A program made the translations under genes and the position numbers. The notes beneath the pieces are model-generated. The model had not been told where the DNA came from, did no database searches, and saw only the letters and a program-made list of their open reading frames with translations. Shown here piece by piece: positions 1 to 5,995 of a stretch of DNA of 7,879 nt. Source of the stretch: JBDHTS01 sp039808845. Its GTDB lineage: Bacteria > Pseudomonadota > Alphaproteobacteria > Micavibrionales > Micavibrionaceae. The stretch is taken from contig JBDHTS010000099.1 of the NCBI GenBank assembly GCA_039808845.1, forward strand, positions 1 through 7,879. The letters are read 5' to 3'. Position 1 is the first letter of the stretch, and the number at the start of each line of letters is the position of its first letter.

Positions 1-917
1 TCCCGCATGGAATAAAGGCCCGGCTTCTGCTTCACGGCCCATAAGGCCGCCCTGACGGCGCCGCGCGCGAACAGGCGGCGGTCGGTGGCGGTGTGGGAAA
101 GTTCAATGCGTTCTCCTGTGCCGTAAAAGCCGACCGTGTGTTCGCCCACAACGTCGCCGCCGCGCCGCACGGCGAAGCCAATGGCGCCGGAAACACGCGG
201 CCCGCTTCGATCCAGCGCGAAACCCTCACCCAAACCGCCAAGGGGCGGTTTAACCTCTCCCACAGGAAGAGGTGAGGAAGAAAGAGCGCCTGATTTTTTT
301 ACCTCTCCCTCTGGGAGAGGTCGAAACGTCCCTTGAGACGTTTCGGGTGGGGGCCCGCTCCGCCGCCCCATTTCGACCGCGCGGCCCAGCATCAGCGCGG
401 TGCCGGAGGGCGAGTCCGTCTTGTGACGGTGGTGCGTTTCCAGGATCTCGGCGTCCCATTCCGGCCCCAGCCGCGCCGCCGCCTGCTCCACCAGCGCGGC
501 CAGAAGATTGACCCCCACGCTCATATTCGCCGCATGGACGATCGGCGTCTCCTTCGCGGCGTCATGGATTTCCTGCTCCTGCGCGGCGTTCAGGCCGGTC
601 GTGCCGGTGACATAGGGGATATGATGCTTGGCCGCCAGCCAGACCATCCGGGCCGTCGTTTCCGGCCGGGTGAAATCGATCAGGACGTCCGCGCGCGCGA
701 ACAGCGCCTCCGGATCGTCCGTCGTGAAAAAGCCCTGCGGCGCTTCGGCCATTCTCCGGACCGTTCCTCCGGCCAGGCTGACCTTATTGCCCCAGGCGCC
801 GGACAGCACCTCATCGACCACCAGCCGCCCGACCCGGCCCGTGCATCCGATAACGCCGATCCGCGCGGAAGGCGTCCGGTCATCGGCCATGTCGTTGTCG
901 AGAGCGGGGCGGGGCAT
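1..917 (-). CDS. dapB: 4-hydroxy-tetrahydrodipicolinate reductase DapB (partial, C-terminus off the left edge), with an in-frame repeat insertion
   Basis: DapB reduces 4-hydroxy-tetrahydrodipicolinate with NAD(P)H in the cytoplasmic diaminopimelate/lysine pathway. Translating the minus strand from 917 gives 305 open codons. The nucleotide-binding glycine loop GCTGRVG is at residues 24-30, TGTTGL at 104-109, and the active-site block THHRHKTDSPSGTA at 161-174, with H162, H163 and K166 matching the catalytic His-His-Lys. The C-terminal domain signature GAIGFAVRRGGDVVGEHTV follows at 244-262. The visible end (GLYSMR) is close to the usual family C-terminus, so only a few codons should be missing. 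The start at 917 is favoured by AGGAG six bases upstream; a second in-frame ATG at residue 10 has no such site. Family members usually have about 240-275 residues; this one is longer because residues 189-232 are encoded by a palindromic repeat placed between the SGTA helix and the GAIGF strand. It starts 15 bp after the lon stop, so the two may be co-transcribed. Identification is firm; whether the enlarged enzyme is active is not known. Confidence 0.93.
   Translation of the reverse strand, partial: MPRPALDNDMADDRTPSARIGVIGCTGRVGRLVVDEVLSGAWGNKVSLAGGTVRRMAEAPQGFFTTDDPEALFARADVLIDFTRPETTARMVWLAAKHHIPYVTGTTGLNAAQEQEIHDAAKETPIVHAANMSVGVNLLAALVEQAAARLGPEWDAEILETHHRHKTDSPSGTALMLGRAVEMGRRSGPPPETSQGTFRPLPEGEVKKSGALSSSPLPVGEVKPPLGGLGEGFALDRSGPRVSGAIGFAVRRGGDVVGEHTVGFYGTGERIELSHTATDRRLFARGAVRAALWAVKQKPGLYSMR
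223..353. repeat. Composite palindromic repeat element inserted in frame within dapB
   Basis: Two similar units lie in inverted orientation around a 27-bp spacer (274-300). Left unit, plus strand: box CCCTCACCC (223-231), hairpin AAACCGCC/GGCGGTTT (232-239 with 244-251), then hairpin ACCTCTCCC/GGAAGAGGT (253-261 with 265-273). Right unit, mirrored: hairpin ACCTCTCCC/GGGAGAGGT (301-309 with 313-321, a perfect 9-bp stem), hairpin GAAACGTC/GACGTTTC (323-330 with 337-344), then box GGGTGGGGG (345-353), which is complementary to the left box except for one base. Read on the dapB strand it has no stop codon and encodes about 44 residues rich in Pro, Gly and Glu that resemble nothing in DapB. CCTCTCCC-nnn-GGGAGAGG palindromes are common dispersed repeats in alphaproteobacteria. 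Placing this copy in that class is from memory, not from a search. The exact insertion boundaries are uncertain by several bases. Confidence 0.88.
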
Positions 918-932
918 GTGAACTCCTGAAAC

Positions 933-3248
933 TTATCCAGGAACACACATAGCAGCTTGAGGGACGCGTTGAACAGATGGTTGTGCAGTCGGGTGCTCGG
1001 CTGGCCCTTCTGCGGCACCGGCGAAGGCGGGGGACAGGCCCTGCCACGGGCTTCTCGTTAATGCGATATCGAGAACTTCGCGGATCGTTCTGACATATCT
1101 GATTTCAAGGCCTAGTTCTTCCCTGAAATCCTCTGGCATTTTTTCAACATCCTGCTGGTTCGCTTTCGGCACGATGACGGTCTTGATTCCCGCCAGCGCG
1201 GCGGCTTCCAGCTTTTGTTCCAGCCCGCCGATGGCGCCGACCTGGCCGCGAAGGCCGACTTCGCCCGTCATGGCGATATCATGGCGTACGGGAATTTCCG
1301 TCAACGCCGAAACGATGCTGGTCAGGGCGGCAATGCCTGCGGACGGACCGTCCTTTGGCGTGGTTCCAGCATGAATGTGGACCTGCTTCTTGTGGAGTTC
1401 CTGCTGCGGTTGACCGAATTCTTTCCCGTGTTTTAAGATCCAGCTACGCACCACGTTAAAGGACTCTTGAATAACGGTCTTGAGATTTCCTGTGGCTGTA
1501 ATGCCAAAGTTCTGCCCGTCCATGACGATGGATTCTATCGGCAAGATGCCGCCGCCATTTGCGCTGGCCGTCAAGCCGTTGACGACGCCGATTGTCGGTT
1601 CTGAGGCAAGAATGTAATGACTGTAATCTGACGGTTTTTGAAAATAGGAGCCAAGGTTTTCAGCTGAGATTATGATTTTCGATTTACCTGACAGGATCTC
1701 TGCAGCCGCATGTGACAGTATGCCGCGCAAGGCTTTATCCGTTTTTCTGACTCCGGGCTCGGAAAAATACTGGATAAGGTCGGTTACGGCGCTGTCATCG
1801 ATTCGGACCTGTTCAGGTGAAAGGCCGGATTCGCGCATAATTTTCGGAATGAGATGCGTGTTCGCAATATGGCGTTTCTGGCTGCGGGTATAGCCGTCAA
1901 GGTCGATGATTTCCATGCGGTTGCGCAAGGGGCCCGGTATGGCATCGACGTCGTTTGCCGTGCAGATGAAAAGGACGTTCGACAGGTCGTAGGGAACGCC
2001 GAAATAATGGTCGGTGAAGGCGTTGTTTTGCTCGTGATCCAGCACTTCCAGGAGCGCCGCGCCGGGATCTCCTTGCGGGCCTCCGGCACCCAGTTTGTCG
2101 ATTTCGTCCATCATTAAAACGGCATAGGTCGTTCCCGCTTTTCTTACCGCTTCCATGATTTGCCCTGGCATGGAATTGGTATAGGTGCGGCGATGGCCCC
2201 GGATGGAGCTTTCGTCCGAGACGCCGCCAAGCGCGATCTTTTGAAACGCTCTTCCGGTCGCTTTCGCTATGGACCGCCCGAGGGATGTTTTGCCAATCCC
2301 CGGCGCGCCGGCGAGGCAGATCACATTGCCGGATGGCCGCCTGGAAAGAATCTGTACGGCCAGCTGGTTTATAATGGCCGTCTTTGCCCTCTCCATTCCG
2401 TAATGGTCTTCATCCATGACCTGGCGTACGGTTGAAAAGTCGATTTCCGGCGCTTCAGGCACAGCCCAGGGCAAATCCGCGATCCGCTCCAGATAGGAAA
2501 GCACAAGGTGATATTCGGTATTTATGGATGTCATGCCGCTAATGCGCTCAAGCTCCTTAACAGCCGCTTGCTGGATGGTCTCAGGAAGATTTAGACCCTC
2601 CAGTTTTTGCCCGATAGTTTGGACAGTGATGTCCCCGCGACAGTAGGCGGTTCTAAAGGCCGATGCATTTGCGGTTTCGTTTTGAGGTTGAGGGTTCGCT
2701 ACAAAGCCTTGGGCATGGCGCGAAAAAGCCTCACGCATCGACAGGCCAGTTTTTACGGCAGCAAGGGCTGCGCCAGGCAGATGCAGGAGGCCAATGGATT
2801 GAATGACATCTTCCCATGCCTTGATCAGCTGTCGTTTTTTGCCCGAAGTGGTTGCGCTAATGATTTCCGAAAGGAAGCAGGGGAAACTGCCTGGATTTCT
2901 CTCGTTTGCAATCGCTTTCCTTGCTTGGGCAAAATGATGATCGATGGAATCATTAAACTGATAATCTGATACTTGGCCATGATGTCTCTTCATTAAGAAA
3001 TCATATGCGCTGAATGGAATGCAGTCCGTAGGCATTGCATTAAAAGTTATCGCAAAGACTTGCATTATTGCGTCAAGCGCTTGGTCGCCGTATTCACGCC
3101 TGACGGCGACTTCAGGGCGATCTGCATATATTTCTGGCAGCTCGCTGCGTTCAAGCGGGATCTTATGAATCAGGTCAAGAATTTCTTCTACCCGGTCGTA
3201 GAATAGGCGGTCTTCCTCCTCGCGGAGGCCTACAAGTTTGATGGCCAT
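933..3248 (-). CDS. lon: Lon-family (S16) ATP-dependent serine protease with atypical N-terminal region
   Basis: This 771-residue protein is a AAA+ protease of the Lon family, expected to unfold and degrade cytoplasmic proteins using ATP. Similarity to classical Lon starts near residue 205 (helical segment, then LPWAVPEAPEIDF and DHYGMERAK). Walker A GAPGIGKTS is at 314-322, Walker B VLMMDEIDKLG at 377-387, sensor 1 TAND near 432, and the sensor 2 region EPGVRKTDKALR follows. The protease domain carries TTPKDGPSAG with catalytic Ser636 and GGLEQKL with Lys679; the 43-residue spacing equals that of E. coli Lon (S679/K722). The first ~200 residues do not show the usual Lon N-terminal substrate-binding domain and are not recognised. 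The C-terminal ~38 residues (after ALTR) look unlike Lon. The start at 3248 has AGGG seven bases upstream. Sampled stretches are poorer in GC than dapB or gyrA, hinting at transfer. In alphaproteobacteria the housekeeping lon usually sits beside clpX, so this is probably an additional, specialised Lon. Family assignment is firm; substrate and role are unknown. Confidence 0.9.
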   Translation of the reverse strand: MAIKLVGLREEEDRLFYDRVEEILDLIHKIPLERSELPEIYADRPEVAVRREYGDQALDAIMQVFAITFNAMPTDCIPFSAYDFLMKRHHGQVSDYQFNDSIDHHFAQARKAIANERNPGSFPCFLSEIISATTSGKKRQLIKAWEDVIQSIGLLHLPGAALAAVKTGLSMREAFSRHAQGFVANPQPQNETANASAFRTAYCRGDITVQTIGQKLEGLNLPETIQQAAVKELERISGMTSINTEYHLVLSYLERIADLPWAVPEAPEIDFSTVRQVMDEDHYGMERAKTAIINQLAVQILSRRPSGNVICLAGAPGIGKTSLGRSIAKATGRAFQKIALGGVSDESSIRGHRRTYTNSMPGQIMEAVRKAGTTYAVLMMDEIDKLGAGGPQGDPGAALLEVLDHEQNNAFTDHYFGVPYDLSNVLFICTANDVDAIPGPLRNRMEIIDLDGYTRSQKRHIANTHLIPKIMRESGLSPEQVRIDDSAVTDLIQYFSEPGVRKTDKALRGILSHAAAEILSGKSKIIISAENLGSYFQKPSDYSHYILASEPTIGVVNGLTASANGGGILPIESIVMDGQNFGITATGNLKTVIQESFNVVRSWILKHGKEFGQPQQELHKKQVHIHAGTTPKDGPSAGIAALTSIVSALTEIPVRHDIAMTGEVGLRGQVGAIGGLEQKLEAAALAGIKTVIVPKANQQDVEKMPEDFREELGLEIRYVRTIREVLDIALTRSPWQGLSPAFAGAAEGPAEHPTAQPSVQRVPQAAMCVPG

Positions 3249-3430
3249 TTTTTAACCCTGTTCGATTTATTTTATTTTTCTAATCAATACTCAATTTATC
3301 CCTGCTTCGCCATAAATTTTTGTGCGGGGCGGAACTTTTTCACAAATGTCGTCTGGCAAGATGCCTCTTTGATTCGTAAAAGCGAGCGGCTATAGTGCCG
3401 GAATCGGTCATCAATGCGGGGAAATAAGCC
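3249..3430. other. Divergent intergenic region between the Lon-like gene and ssb
   Basis: This 182-bp region must hold the promoters for both divergently transcribed genes. The lon-proximal part (about 3249-3325) is strongly AT-rich, the ssb-proximal part less so. A plausible ssb promoter is listed separately. No convincing -35/-10 pair was found for the Lon-like gene, although several A/T-rich -10-like hexamers exist. No alphaproteobacterial LexA box (GTTC-N7-GTTC or GAAC-N7-GAAC) was found by eye. That is of interest because ssb is often SOS-regulated and paired with divergent uvrA. Confidence 0.5.
3369..3396 (+). promoter_or_regulatory. Putative sigma70-type promoter of ssb
   Basis: TTGATT (3369-3374) and TATAGT (3391-3396) are separated by 16 bases and resemble -35 and -10 hexamers (4/6 and 5/6 matches to TTGACA/TATAAT). 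Transcription would start near 3403, about 28 bases before the ssb ATG, with the ribosome-binding GGGGAA at 3418-3423 inside the leader. This is a sequence match only. Confidence 0.4.
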
Positions 3431-3928
3431 ATGGCGGGCAGCGTCAACAAGGTCATTCTGGTCGGCAATCTGGGGAAGGATCCGGAAACCCGGTCCATGC
3501 AGAACGGCGGCAAGGTCGTCAATTTCTCGATCGCCACCTCCGAAAGCTGGAAGGACAAGAACACCGGGGAGCGCCAGGAGCGCACGCAATGGCACAATAT
3601 CGTCGTGTTCAACGAAAACATCGCCAGCGTGGCCGAGCGTTACCTGAAAAAGGGCGCGAAAGTCTATGTCGAGGGCCAGCTGGAAACCCGCAAATGGCAG
3701 GACAAGGACGGCCATGACCGGTACACGACCGAGGTCGTCCTGCGCCCCTATCGCGGCGAGCTGACCATGCTGGACAGCCGTGGCGGGGAAGGGGGCGGGC
3801 GCTCCTTCAACGACAACGGCGGTTCGTCCTACGATCCCGGCCCGTCTTCTTACGGTTCCTCGCCGTCCGCCGCGCCCGCGCGCAGCAATACCCGCGTGGA
3901 CGAGCTGGAAGACGAAATTCCGTTTTGA
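3431..3928 (+). CDS. ssb: Single-stranded DNA-binding protein SSB
   Basis: SSB coats single-stranded DNA as a tetramer during replication, recombination and repair, and recruits partner proteins through its acidic C-terminal tip. The 165-residue product begins MAGSVNKVILVGNLGKDPE, the hallmark first strand of the bacterial SSB OB fold, which runs to about residue 112. Conserved aromatic DNA-stacking positions are visible (W40, W54, F60, W89), with TQWHNIVVF at 52-60. A Gly/Ser/Pro-rich flexible linker (about 115-156) follows, and the protein ends in the interaction tip DELEDEIPF (157-165), close to the canonical DDDIPF. Length is normal. The start is supported by GGGGAA eight bases upstream and by the conserved N-terminus. 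A palindromic repeat begins 25 bp after the stop. Other alphaproteobacteria often have ssb near gyrA, as here, but with uvrA divergent on the other side; here that place is taken by the Lon-like gene. Confidence 0.97.
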   Translation: MAGSVNKVILVGNLGKDPETRSMQNGGKVVNFSIATSESWKDKNTGERQERTQWHNIVVFNENIASVAERYLKKGAKVYVEGQLETRKWQDKDGHDRYTTEVVLRPYRGELTMLDSRGGEGGGRSFNDNGGSSYDPGPSSYGSSPSAAPARSNTRVDELEDEIPF

Positions 3929-3953
3929 GTATGCCGCTTAACCTCTTTGCAGT

Positions 3954-4047
3954 CGTCATTCCCCGGCTTGTCCGGGGGATCCATAATCGGGGTGGTTCGC
4001 GTTTAAGCATCCCGATTATGGATCTTCCGCCTGCGCGGAAGATGACG
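3954..4047. repeat. Three-hairpin intergenic palindromic repeat downstream of ssb
   Basis: An outer inverted pair CGTCAT (3954-3959) / ATGACG (4042-4047) encloses three hairpins. The first is CCCCGG/CCGGGG (3961-3966 with 3972-3977, loop CTTGT). The second is a long central stem, GATCCATAATCGGG (3978-3991) with its perfect 14-bp complement at 4011-4024, extendable by three pairs including one G-T. The third is CTTCCGC/GCGGAAG (4024-4030 with 4035-4041). The CGTCATTCCCC...ATGACG frame is typical of dispersed intergenic repeats in alphaproteobacteria (family knowledge, not a search). No T-run follows a stem, so it is not a standard intrinsic terminator, though it could block or stabilise the 3' end of the ssb transcript. 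Confidence 0.85.
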
Positions 4048-4118
4048 GTTGATGGATGTGCTCATAAAATCGGCACGCCGCTCCGCTTTTCGCCACAATT
4101 CCATGCCGGAATAGAGGG

Positions 4119-4619
4119 ATGAGACCGCTTCTTCTGATACCCGCTTTGATAGTCTTTGCGTTGCCTTTGGCGGCGCAGGCCCAGCCCGCGCCCGAACAGC
4201 CCGCCGCGTCTCAGGCGGCAGATGCCGGCCTGGAGGCCCGCACGGCGCTGGCCACGCAGATGGCGGACCTGACCCCGCCACGCCAGACGGCGGAAATGGC
4301 CATCGAGGCCATCGTCTCCCGCGCGCCGCAGGCCGAGCGGCAGGAACTGAAATCGAAAATGCTGTCCGCCTTCGATTTCGAAGCGCTGCGCCAGGCCTTC
4401 ATCAGGAACATGGCCGGCACGTTCACCGAGGCCGAACTCCGCAAGATGGTGGAATACCACAGCAGTCCGGAGGCGAAGGCCATCGCGGAAAAAATGCCCG
4501 CCTATGAAGCGAAGCTGAAACCCGAAATCACGAAAATGCTGGACGTCGCCCTGATGGTCGCCCGCACGGGAAAGCCGGGCGAGGCCGGTTCGACGCCGCC
4601 GGGTTCCGCCAGCCCTTAA
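4119..4619 (+). CDS. Secreted DUF2059-domain protein
   Basis: The 166-residue product starts with a clear Sec signal peptide: Arg2, a hydrophobic core (L4-A18), and a signal peptidase I site AQA|QP after residue 21, so the mature protein should be periplasmic. A short Ala/Pro/Gln-rich segment follows. The helical core at about 55-142 contains FTEAELRKMVEYHSSPEAKA (102-121) and then EKMP, the pattern of DUF2059 proteins (FTE-E, Y-SP-G/A-K, MP). The biochemical function of this family is not established. The tail (about 150-166) is Gly/Pro/Ser-rich and probably disordered. The start is chosen because the signal peptide needs it; the purine run AGAGGG abuts the ATG, so ribosome binding may use GGAAT slightly further upstream. 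It lies downstream of ssb beyond the palindromic repeat and converges on a small minus-strand gene, sharing stop-codon bases with it. Confidence 0.85.
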   Translation: MRPLLLIPALIVFALPLAAQAQPAPEQPAASQAADAGLEARTALATQMADLTPPRQTAEMAIEAIVSRAPQAERQELKSKMLSAFDFEALRQAFIRNMAGTFTEAELRKMVEYHSSPEAKAIAEKMPAYEAKLKPEITKMLDVALMVARTGKPGEAGSTPPGSASP

Positions 4620-4840
4620 AGAGCCAGGCTTAGGTCGTTGCCTCGCCATAAATCGGGCGGCGGCTGCCGGGGGACTTCGTTACCCTTAGCCAGCCGCATT
4701 CTCAAGCCACGCGAAGACAAGCGTTCGGCGCGTTCATACAGGACGGCAGCAAAATGAGGATCGCCAACATGCAAAGCGCGTTCGGCAAAACGTTCGGCAA
4801 TACGCTGTAAACGGTCAGGCGTGGTGCTGATTGTATCCAT
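4616..4840 (-). CDS. Small helical hypothetical protein (74 aa)
   Basis: Not recognised. The frame stays open upstream to an ATG at 4897, but the ATG at 4840 is preferred because AGGAGG stands five bases upstream of it. The resulting 74-residue protein has an amphipathic helical stretch (DRLQRIAERFAERALHVGD, then FAAVLYERAERLSSRG) and a basic, proline-rich C-terminal part. There is no signal peptide, membrane segment or catalytic motif. Similar short helical proteins with AE-F and AER spacing occur in alphaproteobacteria without known function. Its stop overlaps the convergent DUF2059 stop, and it follows the 203-residue HEPN-like gene on the same strand after a gap of 118 bp. Coding status rests mainly on the strong ribosome-binding site and plausible composition. 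Confidence 0.6.
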   Translation of the reverse strand: MDTISTTPDRLQRIAERFAERALHVGDPHFAAVLYERAERLSSRGLRMRLAKGNEVPRQPPPDLWRGNDLSLAL

Positions 4841-4958
4841 TTCGGCCTCCTCTCTCTCGTGACACTCAAAAGATAGGCGGCTGCCAGGGTTTTTCAATGG
4901 ACGGAACGACGATCTTCCATGTCCTGATTCTCTATGGGATCAAACTGGCCGCAGCTTT

Positions 4959-5570
4959 TCAAAGCGACCGGCGCGGATCCCGCTCGGCGAGCGATTTCTG
5001 GACTTTCTCGAAGATGTGTTCGACATCCCTGACCATGGGTTCCAGCCTGTATTCCTCGCCCATGAAAACATAGATTTTCGTGGCTCTCGAATAGGCCGAG
5101 AAGAAGCTTTCCTTCTTGACTCCGTATTCTGAAAAGACGTTGTCGCCGATGCAGGCCTCGACGATATGGCCGTTGCATGTCTGGTTCTGGATCCAGTCGT
5201 CCAGCTTTTCGTCGAAATGCTCGATGGCGTTCCGCAGCGATTTGCTGTTGATGAGGGAATTGTCGTCGACGCCCAGGATCCGCCTGAGGCGTTCGCAGCG
5301 CGCGATCTGGTAAGGCTTGTTCTTTTTGATGGGCCACAGCATTTTGTAAAGCATGGCGCAGTTATGGATGAAGGCGTCCAGGGCCTGGAATTCGGCCTGG
5401 GCGGGAATGGCGGGCCTTCGCCCGTTCACCACGTCGTTGAAGTTTTGCCGTTCCATCTGGCTGAAGGTATGGATAGCATTCAGGGCGTGCACGCAGTAAG
5501 TCTCGATCTGCGTCAGATAAAGCTCGATCCTTTGCACGTAAATCGGCGCTTGTTGCGGTGCGGCTGGCAT
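4959..5570 (-). CDS. Hypothetical protein with HEPN-like RNxxEH motif (203 aa)
   Basis: No named family was recognised. The 203-residue protein is predicted to be soluble and mostly helical in its first two thirds, with no signal peptide or membrane segment. The segment SKSLRNAIEHFDEKLDDWI (109-127) holds R113-N-A-I-E-H118, which fits the R-X4-6-H signature of HEPN domains; in active members this forms an RNase site at a dimer interface. The last ~60 residues (from about C140) contain a more strand-like part (FSEYGVKKESFFSAY, then TKIYVFMGEEYRLEP) and a final helix. The ATG at 5570 is preceded by a purine-rich run (GGAAAAAGAAAAA) rather than a strong Shine-Dalgarno. HEPN toxins usually pair with an MNT nucleotidyltransferase antitoxin; no such gene is adjacent. 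The HEPN assignment is inference from one motif and helical context; an unrelated helical protein is possible. That it is a real gene is likely. Confidence 0.75.
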   Translation of the reverse strand: MPAAPQQAPIYVQRIELYLTQIETYCVHALNAIHTFSQMERQNFNDVVNGRRPAIPAQAEFQALDAFIHNCAMLYKMLWPIKKNKPYQIARCERLRRILGVDDNSLINSKSLRNAIEHFDEKLDDWIQNQTCNGHIVEACIGDNVFSEYGVKKESFFSAYSRATKIYVFMGEEYRLEPMVRDVEHIFEKVQKSLAERDPRRSL

Positions 5571-5995
5571 GTTTTTCTTTTTCCGATTTATCGTTCAACA
5601 TGAAGCTTAAAATTTATAGGAGCTTATAGAATCTCTCGCTTGCGAACTGCAAGCCGGTTAAAGAAGCTGATCAGTTAGGATGGTTCAGATCCCGGCTAAC
5701 GCTTATGTCACGAAATTTATAGGAATAAAAGCATATTTATGTTATCTTTCTCTGGACGATTTTAACAGGCGGAAGGGTAAAAACGCGCTTCCGGAAAGGG
5801 GTGAGTTTATGTCGTTTTGCGAAACCGAACTCGAGCGACAACAAAAAACGGGCAAACGAACTGATAGAGGTCATTTTTATATTAATAATCAATATGATGC
5901 GTTGTGGGTTTTTCCGGCCTCTTTCCATTGCGCCGCCCCGCAGAATCCTGCTAAAACTCCATTGTATTCATAACGCGTCAGGATTCCTTTAGACC
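5571..5995. other. 425-bp intergenic region between the HEPN-like gene and gyrA, no confident gene
   Basis: This region is markedly more AT-rich than gyrA. It contains a possible minus-strand promoter for the HEPN-like gene and a 12-bp direct repeat AAATTTATAGGA at 5610-5621 and 5713-5724. It also has a small hairpin at 5638-5654, and a 6-bp stem CGGAAG/CTTCCG around 5770-5795. A 97-codon plus-strand frame (5680-5973) exists, but its translation does not look protein-like at the C-terminus. The gyrA ribosome-binding AGGA is at 5980-5983. No convincing gyrA promoter pair was found; the AT-rich run around 5876-5898 is one candidate area. No tRNA or recognisable small RNA was seen. Confidence 0.6.
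5623..5652 (-). promoter_or_regulatory. Putative promoter of the HEPN-like gene
   Basis: On the minus strand TTGCAG (5652-5647) and TATAAG (5628-5623) are separated by 18 bases. The -10 matches 5/6 of consensus, the -35 only 3/6. The start would fall near 5616, giving a leader of about 46 bases to the ATG at 5570. The -35 overlaps a 6-bp hairpin, GCTTGC/GCAAGC (5638-5643 with 5649-5654). Sequence match only. Confidence 0.3.

Noticed and set aside
301..344. Intrinsic terminator formed by the 9-bp hairpin next to a T-run at 294-300
   Set aside because: On the minus strand the A-run follows the stem rather than a T-run. On the plus strand the T-run precedes the stem. It also lies inside dapB and belongs to the repeat.
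1..917. dapB as a pseudogene disrupted by the repeat
   Set aside because: The frame is uninterrupted through the element and resumes correctly into GAIGFAVRRGGDVVGEHTV, with active-site residues intact. A disrupted-gene call is not supported by the sequence.
333..929. Plus-strand frame of 198 codons across dapB
   Set aside because: It is antisense to the DapB coding frame, with composition explained by GC-rich codon bias and the palindromic element.
680..1018. Minus-strand frame of 112 codons overlapping the lon tail and the dapB start
   Set aside because: It lies in another frame of two supported genes. The part over dapB is clearly a shadow. The first ~35 residues look vaguely protein-like but match nothing I recognise.
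5680..5973. Plus-strand frame of 97 codons starting just after GGATGG
   Set aside because: Weak ribosome-binding site, AT-rich intergenic composition, and a translation whose C-terminal part reads like noncoding DNA. A small or decayed gene is not excluded but cannot be supported.
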